A stretch of DNA of 64,000 nt. Origin: a bacterium EF100-94H03 bin56. Its GTDB lineage: Bacteria > Pseudomonadota > Alphaproteobacteria > SP197. Position 1 is the first letter of the stretch. Each line of letters begins with the position of its first letter. The stretch is from contig MPMV01000017.1 in NCBI GenBank assembly GCA_002238685.1, positions 1 to 64,000 of the forward strand, in the 5' to 3' direction. Positions 50,719-58,965 of this stretch are shown in pieces. The notes below the pieces were generated by a model. It did no database searches, was not told the DNA's origin, and saw only the letters and a program-made list of their open reading frames with translations. Position numbers and translations under genes: made by a program.

Positions 50719-51507
50719 TTACGGATCGGGAGTCCAGCCCAGCGCCTCGAAACGTTCGATCGCCTCCGCGTGACGGAGAGCTTCGGCGGCATCCCTGCTG
50801 TCCATGCCGATGCCCCTGACCAGAAGGTTGCGGGCGTGTTCGCTCCCGTCGTCCAGGACCAGCAACCCTGTGGCACACTCCAGCATGATGGTCTTGCTGT
50901 CGGGTCGGAGTTCCAGGGCCCGTTCGAAATGTTCCAACGCCGCGTCCTCGCTGGCATCGTAGAGCATTCCGGCCACAAAGGAGCCCAGGGCGTCGATCAC
51001 ACCCGCATGCCAGCGCCCCATGGCAAGGTGGGCCTCGGCCATCTCCGGGTCAAGGGCCAGGGCCTTTTCGGCGGCCTCGCGAATTCTCGTACCGTAATCC
51101 CGGTTCGATGCCTCGAAGGAACCGACCGCCTCCGCGTGCCGGCCGATGGCGGTGGCGAGTTGCACATGGGCTTCGGCGTTCTTCGGATCGGCGCGGACGG
51201 CCTCGGTTGCAAGATCGATGGCCTGCCCGAGGTACCGGTCCACCTCGTCTGTCCCTGCAATGAAGTGGCCATGGACCTGCAAGGACCTCGCCGCCAGCAT
51301 GAAACCGGCAGCTGTTCCGAGACCCTCGGCAATCCCGGCGGCCTCGATAAATCTCCCCTCGGCATAGGCAGTCCGCGCAAGATCGAGGGACCCGGCGTCG
51401 GCATCGAACGGAAGACTGAAGGCCAGCCCGAGAACCCATGCGAGGACGAGGCGTCCCCACATCCGGCGCCGAACCGTTTCAGTAATGCAACCCTTCTCCT
51501 GATCCAT
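50719..51507 (-). CDS. TPR-repeat protein with signal peptide
   Basis: 262 residues from ATG 51507 (GAAGG upstream); ATG 51462 is an alternative and puts the signal peptide directly at the N-terminus. A hydrophobic stretch (M-W-G-R-L-V-L-A-W-V-L-G-L) is followed by an alanine-rich cleavage region (D-A-D-A), so it is predicted periplasmic. At least four TPR-like helical pairs are seen (D-P-K-N-A-E-A-H-V-Q-L-A; D-P-E-M-A-E-A-H-L-A-M-G; A-L-E-H-F-E-R-A-L-E-L-R-P-D). Role unknown; TPRs mediate protein-protein contacts. Confidence 0.8.
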   Translation of the reverse strand: MDQEKGCITETVRRRMWGRLVLAWVLGLAFSLPFDADAGSLDLARTAYAEGRFIEAAGIAEGLGTAAGFMLAARSLQVHGHFIAGTDEVDRYLGQAIDLATEAVRADPKNAEAHVQLATAIGRHAEAVGSFEASNRDYGTRIREAAEKALALDPEMAEAHLAMGRWHAGVIDALGSFVAGMLYDASEDAALEHFERALELRPDSKTIMLECATGLLVLDDGSEHARNLLVRGIGMDSRDAAEALRHAEAIERFEALGWTPDP

Positions 51508-51625
51508 GACCTTCGGGATTCCACATCGCCACGCAGCCATCGCCACGCAGACCTGCGAGGAACTCGCCCAGCTCACCGGATGTCTCGATACGCCCAGTCT
51601 GCTCGAGGAACCGGATGAACGCCAT
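51479..51625 (-). CDS. Possible small protein upstream of the TPR gene
   Basis: A 48-residue frame starting at ATG 51625 (or GTG 51679) with F-L-E-Q-T-G-R-I-E-T-S-G-E-L-G-E-F-L, which looks like a real helical coding segment rather than an antisense shadow. It overlaps the TPR gene start by about 30 bases. No family recognised and the ribosome-binding site is weak. Confidence 0.3.
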   Translation of the reverse strand: MAFIRFLEQTGRIETSGELGEFLAGLRGDGCVAMWNPEGHGSGEGLHY

Positions 51626-51687
51626 GAGCCGGGGAGGACCTGCGGCGTTTGCGCCAACGCCACAGGTAGACAGGCGCACACGATGCG

Positions 51688-51813
51688 CTACGACGACAAT
51701 CGTGCCACAGAAAGCGCTCGACGATGCAGATCGTCAACCAAAGCAAGCACGATGGCGGCAAGGCCGGCCAGAGCGGCACTCACCAGGGATCGGGTGCCGG
51801 AAAGGGTAGGCAC
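51688..51813 (-). CDS. Possible 41-residue membrane peptide
   Basis: GTG 51813 follows TGGAG at suitable distance. The peptide has one hydrophobic helix (residues ~12-27, A-A-L-A-G-L-A-A-I-V-L-A-L-V) and ends in V-A-R-L-S-S. It is too short to classify. Its position at the head of the small-frame/TPR group on the same strand is the only supporting context. Confidence 0.3.
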   Translation of the reverse strand: MPTLSGTRSLVSAALAGLAAIVLALVDDLHRRALSVARLSS

Positions 51814-52116
51814 GTTCGTTCTCCATTCTAGTGAGAGTACGACAATCGCCAAAAATCACAGCCCGATTCAATGCCGAGTCAAAGAGCGGAACATTCCTTT
51901 GCCGTAACGGTCTGCCAAACACCTCTCGGAATCAATGTCGAGACCGGCAAGATACCATGTTCGACCGGACGAGGACGCTGGCGAATGAGCAGGCAACGCC
52001 GTTGTACATTCCGGGGAAGTCGAGCATAGTCGTAGTATTGAGGATGTAGATCGTGAGATCAGCTTGCGGGCGGCCAGTTGTAGCGCTGCTCTTGGTCAAC
52101 TTCGGGAGGATCCGTT
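51814..52116. other. Upstream region of the binding-protein gene, no gene recognised
   Basis: About 300 bases, noticeably richer in A+T than its surroundings, ending in GGGAGGATCC ahead of the binding-protein ATG. It should hold the promoter for that gene. No clear -35/-10 pair or operator could be fixed by eye. Confidence 0.4.
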
Positions 52117-53253
52117 ATGCACGTTCTCCGCCAACTCAATGTCGAAAAGCTTCAGAAACGCCTCATCGACGGCACGATTGACCGGCGCGAATTTAGTCGC
52201 GGTTTGGCGGCCGTGGGGCTGAGCCTCGTCACGTATCCGATAGTCAAAGCCCCCGCCCGGGCGGCTGGCGAGCTGGTCGTCGTGACCTGGCCCGGTTACG
52301 ACCTGCCGGAGTTGATGGGCGATTTCATTGCCAAGTACGGCCGGTCGCCGGAATACAGCTACTTCGGATCGGAAGACGAGGTCTTTTCGAAGGTGCAAGC
52401 CGGATACGCGCCCGACCTGCTCCACCCGGGAAACTATATCGTGCGAAAGTTCGTGGACGCTGATCTGATCCAACCAATCGATCCCGACCGGCTCAAGGTT
52501 TGGCCCGATATAGCGCCCGAGATCAAGGACATCGCAGGGGCTATCCACAACGGCAAGCGGTATTTCATTCCGGCCGAGTTCGGGCACACGTCGGTGCTGT
52601 TCAGGACCGATCTCGTGGATCCGAAGTATGTCGAGGAGAACACCCTGGAGATCGTCTTCGATGAACGCTACGCGGGCCGCATTGCATGGACCGATGATTC
52701 CGGCGCGAACGTCCGGGTCGCGGCTCTCGTCCTCGGCTATGAGAATATCTGGGATCTCAACGACGATCAGCTTGAGGAGGTGCGCAAACTTCTGACGAAG
52801 CAGCGGAAGCTGGTTCGCTATTACTGGTCCGATCCGACCGAGATGGAGCAGTCGATGGCATCGGGCGAGGTCGTCATGGCCTGGGGTTACAACCAGTCGC
52901 TGGTGTCGTTGAAGAGGCAGGGCCTGCCGGTTGCTTTCATGACCCCGAAGGAGGGTCTCTTCGCCTGGGGCAGCGGGTTCATCATGCACAAGGACGTCAA
53001 GGACGAGCAGGCGGCATACGACTATATGGACGCTTGGATCTCACCCGAATCCGGTGCCTGGCTGATCGACAATTACGGTTACGCCAGCTCGAACCTCAAG
53101 GCCTATGGCCTTGTCGCTTCCGAACGGCTCGATGAGCTTGGCTTCAGCAATCCCGAGGAGGTTATTCGCAAAACCATATTCTTCCGGGCGCTGGAACCCG
53201 AGGTCGATGCCAGATACGAAGCCGTCTACACGGAAGTCCGGGCCGGGGGGTGA
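52117..53253 (+). CDS. ABC transporter substrate-binding protein, polyamine (PotD/PotF) type
   Basis: 378 residues, GGGAGG seven bases before the ATG. The N-terminus has a D-R-R-E-F-S-R-G-L-A-A-V-G-L twin-arginine-like signal with hydrophobic core and A-P-A-R-A-A cleavage region. The mature part has L-V-V-V-T-W-P-G-Y-D-L-P, G-S-E-D-E-V-F-S-K-V-Q-A-G and A-W-G-Y-N-Q-S, as in spermidine/putrescine-binding proteins. No permease or ATPase gene of this type is adjacent; the next gene is a hydrolase. It may serve a distant transporter. Confidence 0.87.
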   Translation: MHVLRQLNVEKLQKRLIDGTIDRREFSRGLAAVGLSLVTYPIVKAPARAAGELVVVTWPGYDLPELMGDFIAKYGRSPEYSYFGSEDEVFSKVQAGYAPDLLHPGNYIVRKFVDADLIQPIDPDRLKVWPDIAPEIKDIAGAIHNGKRYFIPAEFGHTSVLFRTDLVDPKYVEENTLEIVFDERYAGRIAWTDDSGANVRVAALVLGYENIWDLNDDQLEEVRKLLTKQRKLVRYYWSDPTEMEQSMASGEVVMAWGYNQSLVSLKRQGLPVAFMTPKEGLFAWGSGFIMHKDVKDEQAAYDYMDAWISPESGAWLIDNYGYASSNLKAYGLVASERLDELGFSNPEEVIRKTIFFRALEPEVDARYEAVYTEVRAGG

Positions 53254-53362
53254 GACCGCGCAAGCTGCGGCCGCAATGGCGTTCGCGCCCGACGGCATGT
53301 CCCTGACCACCGTGCGATCGCCTGCGGCGTGTCTGCCCTGCTGACGGTGGAGTGAATCAATC

Positions 53363-54544
53363 ATGGCGACCGGCACGACACTGACGACGGACCTCAACCC
53401 GGACCTCGTGGTCGGCGAGGACGACAAGGCACACTGGAATCTTCCCGACAACCGACGATGGGGCTTCCACAACCTGTACAGACTGACGCGTTACAGTCTG
53501 GGTATCCGTGCGCCGCACGTGCTGCCGCTGAGCAAGGCGATCGACGAGCGTATCGGCGACATGCCTGAAGTTCGCCGGTACACGGGCACAACGTACTTTT
53601 CTGCCATGGCGGTGGTGCGGAAGCAGTCGGTGCTGTTCGAGACCTATGCGCCGGATTTCGGTCCTGACCGGCCGCACAGCATGCAGTCGGTCGGCAAGAC
53701 GGCCGCGAGCCTGATCCTGGGTCGCCTGGTCGAGGACGGTCGAGTCGAGTTGGACCGCAAGGTGGCCCACTACCTCCCCGAAATCAGCACGGGTTACGCG
53801 GAGGCCACGGTGCAACAGGTTCTCGACATGGACGTCGTGAACAACTTCGACGAGGGCTATGACGCACCCTATTCGGCCGATCCTCTACGCGGCGCGCCAG
53901 TCGGTTACAACAACGAAGAAATCGCCATGGGCTGGCGCCTTCCGCCCGCTGGCCAGTCCGAGTTCGGATGCCGGGCACTTGCCGCGGCCCTGGTAAGCGA
54001 CGACGTAGTCAACCCGACCGGCGAGACCCGGTACGCATCGCCGAACACCGACGTTCTGGGCTGGATCGCGGAGCGCGCCAGCGGTCGCTGCCTGCGGGAA
54101 CTCCTGGTCGAAATCGTAGAGGCCGCCGGTATTGCGGGCGTCTATCACGTCGGGACCGATTGCGAGGGCGTGCCGCAAATTGCAGGTGGTGTGTGCATGA
54201 CGGCGCGCGACCTGGCCCGCTACGGCCTGCTGTTCGCGCGCCTCGGCATGGGCGTCCATGGCGAGGCCGTCGGCAGCGCCAAGTTCATCCATGAAACCCG
54301 GAGCGGGCGCGGCACGCGCTTGCCCGAGCCCAGCGGCTGGCTTCGCTACAGCAACCATACGACCACCGATGGGCGATGGCTCGGACACGGCGGATATGGC
54401 GGACAGTACCTGCTCGCCGATCCGGATACCGGAACTGTGGTTGCCTTCTTCAGCGTACTCGAGGACCGCCACGCCTACACCGAGGATTATCTTCCCGGCG
54501 TCGTCCGCATGGCCGAGGATATCATCCGGCTCTACGACACCTGA
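53363..54544 (+). CDS. Beta-lactamase-fold serine hydrolase (class C/EstB-like)
   Basis: 393 residues. It shows the S-V-G-K nucleophile motif near residue 109 (SxxK), a Y-A-S-P-N block in the YxN position and H-G-G-Y-G-G-Q replacing the KTG box. There is no signal peptide, so it is a cytoplasmic esterase or peptidase rather than an antibiotic-resistance enzyme. It lies 109 bases after the binding-protein gene on the same strand, hinting that it processes the imported ligand (for example an ester or amide). Confidence 0.85.
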   Translation: MATGTTLTTDLNPDLVVGEDDKAHWNLPDNRRWGFHNLYRLTRYSLGIRAPHVLPLSKAIDERIGDMPEVRRYTGTTYFSAMAVVRKQSVLFETYAPDFGPDRPHSMQSVGKTAASLILGRLVEDGRVELDRKVAHYLPEISTGYAEATVQQVLDMDVVNNFDEGYDAPYSADPLRGAPVGYNNEEIAMGWRLPPAGQSEFGCRALAAALVSDDVVNPTGETRYASPNTDVLGWIAERASGRCLRELLVEIVEAAGIAGVYHVGTDCEGVPQIAGGVCMTARDLARYGLLFARLGMGVHGEAVGSAKFIHETRSGRGTRLPEPSGWLRYSNHTTTDGRWLGHGGYGGQYLLADPDTGTVVAFFSVLEDRHAYTEDYLPGVVRMAEDIIRLYDT

Positions 54545-54546
54545 TA

Positions 54547-54573
54547 CCGACGGTCTCCGAGGGAGACCGTCGG
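54547..54573 (+). terminator. Hairpin after the serine hydrolase gene
   Basis: CCGACGGTCTCC and GGAGACCGTCGG form a perfect 12-bp stem with a three-base GAG loop, two bases after the stop codon. No T-tract, but position and stem strength suit a terminator. Confidence 0.65.
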
Positions 54574-55065
54574 AAGGGTTGCCGGAAGGTCGGTCCATGA
54601 TCGACCGAGGATCGGAGCAGTGCGCTTTCCGTGGCGGCTCCAGGTCGCTTGCGACGAGATCGTTCGCCTGAAGGGACACCACGACATGCAGCGGGATTCT
54701 TGGGTCATAGCAGCGGTGTTGCAGACGCAATTCGCTTCCTTCGGAAACCGGCGACCTGAACATCGCCCGGCTACGCTGCGAGATGATCGAGGTCTCGCTT
54801 CACGAACACATCATCGTCGCACAGAGATACGCAGAACCGCACGCTACCCGTGCTTTTGACCTGCGACACCGTGAAGCCACGATCTTGTCGACGCCGGCGC
54901 GGTGACCTCTTCAGCCATGCCGAACGCCGGTCCGCCAGCGGAGTCGACACGGCGCTCGACGAAGTCCGCAACAGGTTCGCCAGGGATGCGCACTCGTCCA
55001 GGGCCGGGGCTTCGGCGAAACCCGCCACGGCCCGTCCAGGGACGAGCCGTAGGCTCCCGACGCCG
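54574..55065. other. Intergenic region, no gene recognised
   Basis: About 490 bases between the convergent hydrolase and BHMT-like genes. Several frames are open, including one antisense frame ending near 54771 with an F-V-K-R-D-L-D-H-L tail. None gives a family signature, and no inverted repeats of an insertion sequence were found. It may hold decayed coding sequence. Confidence 0.35.
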
Positions 55066-56022
55066 TCAGGGCAGATGTGTCGGCAGTGCGTCGCGCAGCG
55101 GCCGGATATGCTCGATCTCGATGCCGCAGCAACCTCCCACCACCTGCACACCGGCCTCGACACAGTGCCTGGCCCAAGCCGTGAACTCCTCCGGCGTGAC
55201 CGGTGTCGGCCTTCCCCGGTCGCGGTAGGTGTCGACATAGTCCATGCGCTCGGCTTCGGGATAGACGCAGATCGGCCCATGCCACCTGGCGCGCACGACG
55301 TCGAGCGCCGCGTCGGTCGCACTGATCAGCGAATGGAAGAGGCAGACCACATCGCCACCGAGCGCCATGACCTCGTCGAAGCCATCGGCGATTGTCTCGG
55401 GCGAAGAATAGCCGAGCCGGGGCATCGACTCGCGCTCGTCCTGCCTGACCTTGAAGCCGGGCCACACCGGCAAGCCGGTCGCGAGACACGCCTCGACGAC
55501 CCATTTGCGATGAATGTTGCCCCCGGTCGATTCGGCGATCAGGAAATCGACCCCGGCCTCGGCCAGTATGTCGGCCTGCTGGCGGAGATTCGCCCGTGCC
55601 TGGGCCTCGGAGGTCTCGCTTCGCCGCTCCTCGTAGTCTCCCTCGCAGGCGACCCGCAGACCGAAGTTCGAGACGGAACCGGCAATCAGCGGCGGACGGT
55701 CTCCCGCCGTCCTGTCACGGGCGTCCTGTGCCAGCATGACGGCGCGCAGGTTGAGTTCGACGACCTTGTCGCCGAGACCGAGGGGCTCGAGGTTGTGGCG
55801 GGCAGACGAATAGGTGTTGGTGGTGATGATGTCGACACCGGCCGCGACGTACTCCTCGTGCATGCGGCGCACGGTGAAGGGGTGGCTCTCCAGCGCCGCC
55901 GCCGCCCACGCCAGTCCGGACATGGGCACGCCCATGCTCTGGAGCCGGGTGCCGATGGCGCCATCGAGCAGGATGACCTCGCGCCGCGCCAGGCGCCGTT
56001 CAAGATTTGCATATGCGCTCAC
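55066..56022 (-). CDS. Homocysteine S-methyltransferase family protein (betaine-homocysteine methyltransferase-like)
   Basis: 318 residues from GTG 56022, preceded by GGGAGGG. The family TIM barrel shows L-L-D-G-A-I-G-T-R-L near the start, T-T-N-T-Y-S-S-A-R and A-E-S-T-G-G-N. Zinc cysteines are a candidate in V-V-C-L-F and the paired cysteines in V-G-G-C-C-G near the C-terminus. It moves a methyl group to homocysteine, giving methionine. Beside an MttB-family methyltransferase and betaine importer it probably accepts methyl groups from a betaine, or works as a direct betaine demethylase. Confidence 0.87.
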   Translation of the reverse strand: MSAYANLERRLARREVILLDGAIGTRLQSMGVPMSGLAWAAAALESHPFTVRRMHEEYVAAGVDIITTNTYSSARHNLEPLGLGDKVVELNLRAVMLAQDARDRTAGDRPPLIAGSVSNFGLRVACEGDYEERRSETSEAQARANLRQQADILAEAGVDFLIAESTGGNIHRKWVVEACLATGLPVWPGFKVRQDERESMPRLGYSSPETIADGFDEVMALGGDVVCLFHSLISATDAALDVVRARWHGPICVYPEAERMDYVDTYRDRGRPTPVTPEEFTAWARHCVEAGVQVVGGCCGIEIEHIRPLRDALPTHLP

Positions 56023-56110
56023 GCTGCCCTCCCCAGGCCGAATTCGAGGCTCGAACCATATATCACCGAAACTTCCTGCAGGAAGTGGCGCCGCGGACGA
56101 TCGCCCTGGT

Positions 56111-57151
56111 TCACTCCCGGTTGTCTCCATCCATCGGCCACGTGTCGGCAATCCTGTAACCAACCGGAAAGGGATCGTCGGACTCGAGGACGTAATCGCA
56201 CGCGGCGGTGATCCATGCCCGGCCGCTCATGGCGGTCACCACGGCCTCGTAGGGTCCGACCCTGACGAGCTCAGTGATTTCCGAAGAGAAGGCAGAGTCG
56301 ATCAGGGAGCGGTGCAGGAACGGCTCGCCAACGGAAATCCGCCCGCGCGCATGCAGCACGGCGAGCCGGGCCGATGTTCCCGTACCACACGGACAACGGT
56401 CGATTCGACCGGGCGAAACGACCACCGCATTCCTGGAGTGGAGACCGCCTTGCGCACGCACGGCCGGAGACCGGAAGAGGGTCTGCGTTATGCCTGCGAT
56501 CTCCGGATTCTCCGGATGGCTGACCGGAATCTGCTCGGCCGCAGCCCGCTTGACCGCCTGACCCACCTCGCAGAGTGTCCGCCCCTCGGACGGCACCAGT
56601 TCGAAACCAAAGTGAGCCGCATCCACCAACACGTAGGTCATGCCACCGAAGGCCACGTCGACCGGCAAGGGTGCCAGGCCCGGAACCTCGATCACACGAT
56701 CGAGGCAATAGACGAAGGCAGGCCGGTTGACGAGCCGGACCGCGCCGATCCTGCCATTGGCCGTGTCGCATTCGATTCCAATCAGGCCGGCCGGCGCTTC
56801 GAGGGTGAAGCGTGTGACCGGTTCCGTGATGGGAACCATGCCGGTCTTCAACAGGACCGTGGCCACGCTTATCGTGTTGCCGCCGGACATGGCCGGATAC
56901 TCCTCGCTCTCCGCGATGATGAAACCGGCAACGGCTTGCGGATGCTCCGAGGCAACGATGAAATTGACGCTCCTGACGACACTGCCACGCGGCTCGTTCA
57001 GAAAAAACCTGCGGATATCGTCATGGTGCCGACGCAGGTACGTCATCTTCTGGAACACCGGTCCGGCCGGCAGTTCAGGCAGACCGGACGTGACGACCGT
57101 CTCGACATCGCCCTCGCAATGACAATCGTAAGCGGTGAAGCGCGCCTTCAT
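56111..57151 (-). CDS. Proline racemase-family protein (hydroxyproline epimerase/dehydratase type)
   Basis: 346 residues from ATG 57151. The first catalytic position, normally Cys in M-C-G-H, is Ser here (A-M-S-G-G-N-T-I). The second Cys is present (C-P-C-G-T-G-T-S-A-R). Residue combinations separate the family: Cys/Cys for proline racemase and 4-hydroxyproline epimerase, Thr/Cys for trans-3-hydroxyproline dehydratase, and Ser/Cys members reported as epimerase/dehydratase variants. A role in hydroxyproline or proline-betaine catabolism fits the neighbours, notably the HpbD-like enzyme at 62.4 kb. Confidence 0.88.
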   Translation of the reverse strand: MKARFTAYDCHCEGDVETVVTSGLPELPAGPVFQKMTYLRRHHDDIRRFFLNEPRGSVVRSVNFIVASEHPQAVAGFIIAESEEYPAMSGGNTISVATVLLKTGMVPITEPVTRFTLEAPAGLIGIECDTANGRIGAVRLVNRPAFVYCLDRVIEVPGLAPLPVDVAFGGMTYVLVDAAHFGFELVPSEGRTLCEVGQAVKRAAAEQIPVSHPENPEIAGITQTLFRSPAVRAQGGLHSRNAVVVSPGRIDRCPCGTGTSARLAVLHARGRISVGEPFLHRSLIDSAFSSEITELVRVGPYEAVVTAMSGRAWITAACDYVLESDDPFPVGYRIADTWPMDGDNRE

Positions 57152-57236
57152 GCGGACTCGCCGGTCAAGCTGGCCCGGCATCGTGCTGATCACGCCGTTC
57201 GACACATGTCAGGTTCGGGGCGGCGGGCAGCCCCGA

Positions 57237-58781
57237 CTACCTCACATCGTCAGGCAGCTCCCGCTCGCGGCGGGCGACGAAATCACGCAATTCCTCGTCT
57301 ACGGCCTCGTCCAGCGGGGGCGGCACGTACGTTTCGAGCATCTGCCGCACGCGGGCGGCGGCCCGCCGGTCTGCATCCAGGCCGCCTTCCGCCTCCCATT
57401 GCTCGAAGCTATCGTGGTTCATCAGTTCGGGCATCATGAAAGCCCGCTCGAAGTTGTCGAGCGTGTGTTTCGTGCCAAGGAAATGTCCGCCGGCCTCAAC
57501 CTCGCCGATCGCCTCGAGGGCGGCGTCGAGTTCGCCGAAGTCAACGCCCTGGCCAAGCCTGTAGAACATCTCCATCTGTTCGGCGTCGAGCACGAACTTC
57601 GCATAACTCTGGGTCAGCGCACCCTCCATGTAGCCCGTCGTCGAAAGAACGAAGTTGGCGCCGGCCATCATCACGCCGTACATGTTGCGCGCGGCCTCGT
57701 AGCCGGCCTGGGCATCAACGATCTTGGCGCTCGAGCAGCCGCCGCTGCACCGCCAGGGCAGACGATAATGGCGGGCCATCTGGCCGACCAGCATGTTCAT
57801 GTGGCAGATCTCCGGCGTTCCCGCCATGGGAGCGCCGGACTTCATGGAAACCGTCGCCAGCCACTGGCCGTAGACGGCGGGCGCGCCGCGCCGGACCAAT
57901 TGCGAGAAGGCGATTCCTGCCAAGGCCTCGGCGTTGATCTGGACCAGCGAACCGACAGTGCTCGCCGGCGTGCTGGCGCCGCCCAGCACGAAGGGAGTAT
58001 AGAGCATGGCCTGGTTGGCGGACGCATAGACCTTGGCCGCATCGAGCATGGTCTGGTCCCACACCAGCGGCGAGTTGCAGTTGGCGATGGACGTCATGAC
58101 GGTATTGTTCTCGACGAAGTCGCTACCAAACAGGATCTTCGCCATGGCGACGGTGTCTTCGGCCCGCTCGCGGGCTGTCACCATGCCCATGAAGGGCTTG
58201 TCCGAGTGCCTGATGAGGCTGTAGACCATGTGGAGATGGCGCTTCGGGACGGGCACGTCCATCGGCTCGCACAACACGCCGCCGGAAAGGTGCATGGCCG
58301 GCGACATGTGAGCCAGTTTCGCGAAGGCGTCGAAATCGGCGAGGGTGCCGTAACGGCGCCGGCCGTCGAGATCGAGAACGTTGGGCGAGCCGTAAGCCGG
58401 CGTGAAAATCTGCTTCAACCCACCAAGTGTGACCGAGCGCGCCCGATTGCGGGCAACCATGGTGTAGCTCTCGGGCACCGTGGCGATCAGTTCCAGCAAC
58501 TGGCCCCGGTCGATGTGCACCCTATAGCCCTCGACCAGCGCTCCGGCGGCCTTCCACAGGGCCACGCTTTCATCGTCCCGGAACTCGATCCCCTTGTTCT
58601 CGAGCAGCGTCATAGTCGCATCATGGATGTGCTTGACCTGGTCCGGCGACATGAGGTCGATCACGGGAATCCTGCGGTCGAGCTCGGGCAGGAAGCGGAC
58701 CGGCCGCTCGGTGCGGGCCTGCTTGCGCGCGTCCCGTCCACGGCGCCTGCGCGGTTTGTCGACAGCGTCGATGACGGTCAT
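57237..58781 (-). CDS. MttB-family (non-pyrrolysine) trimethylamine methyltransferase-like protein
   Basis: 514 residues read without an internal stop, so there is no pyrrolysine codon; this places it with the glycine-betaine/proline-betaine/carnitine-type methyltransferases (MtgB, MtpB, MtcB) rather than true MttB. The TIM-barrel family is recognised from I-E-F-R-D-D-E-S-V-A-L-W, T-P-A-Y-G-S-P-N-V-L-D and C-S-G-G-C-S-S-A-K. A basic N-terminal extension of ~30 residues precedes it. It should remove a methyl group from a quaternary amine and pass it to a corrinoid protein, but none is encoded nearby. Confidence 0.88.
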   Translation of the reverse strand: MTVIDAVDKPRRRRGRDARKQARTERPVRFLPELDRRIPVIDLMSPDQVKHIHDATMTLLENKGIEFRDDESVALWKAAGALVEGYRVHIDRGQLLELIATVPESYTMVARNRARSVTLGGLKQIFTPAYGSPNVLDLDGRRRYGTLADFDAFAKLAHMSPAMHLSGGVLCEPMDVPVPKRHLHMVYSLIRHSDKPFMGMVTARERAEDTVAMAKILFGSDFVENNTVMTSIANCNSPLVWDQTMLDAAKVYASANQAMLYTPFVLGGASTPASTVGSLVQINAEALAGIAFSQLVRRGAPAVYGQWLATVSMKSGAPMAGTPEICHMNMLVGQMARHYRLPWRCSGGCSSAKIVDAQAGYEAARNMYGVMMAGANFVLSTTGYMEGALTQSYAKFVLDAEQMEMFYRLGQGVDFGELDAALEAIGEVEAGGHFLGTKHTLDNFERAFMMPELMNHDSFEQWEAEGGLDADRRAAARVRQMLETYVPPPLDEAVDEELRDFVARRERELPDDVR

Positions 58782-58965
58782 CGGCGGAACTCCCTGCGTA
58801 AGGCCAGATTACCTGCTTTCGGCCGGTTGGTCATACAACCGCCTCTCATCGCCGAACCGGCAGTGAGCATTACTCGTTGACGTCGATTCCGGTTACCGAA
58901 TAGGCTTCCTGGTGCATTGTTGCATAGTCGTGACGATGCCGTTCCGGTGCCGAGGGAGGCAAGAG

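Noticed and set aside
53363-54544. Antibiotic-resistance beta-lactamase
   Set aside because: The fold is right, but there is no signal peptide and the KTG box is HGG, which fits EstB-like esterases better.
54771-55322. Antisense frame with an F-V-K-R-D-L-D-H-L tail as a transposase remnant
   Set aside because: No transposase motif or terminal inverted repeat could be found; left as unassigned intergenic sequence.
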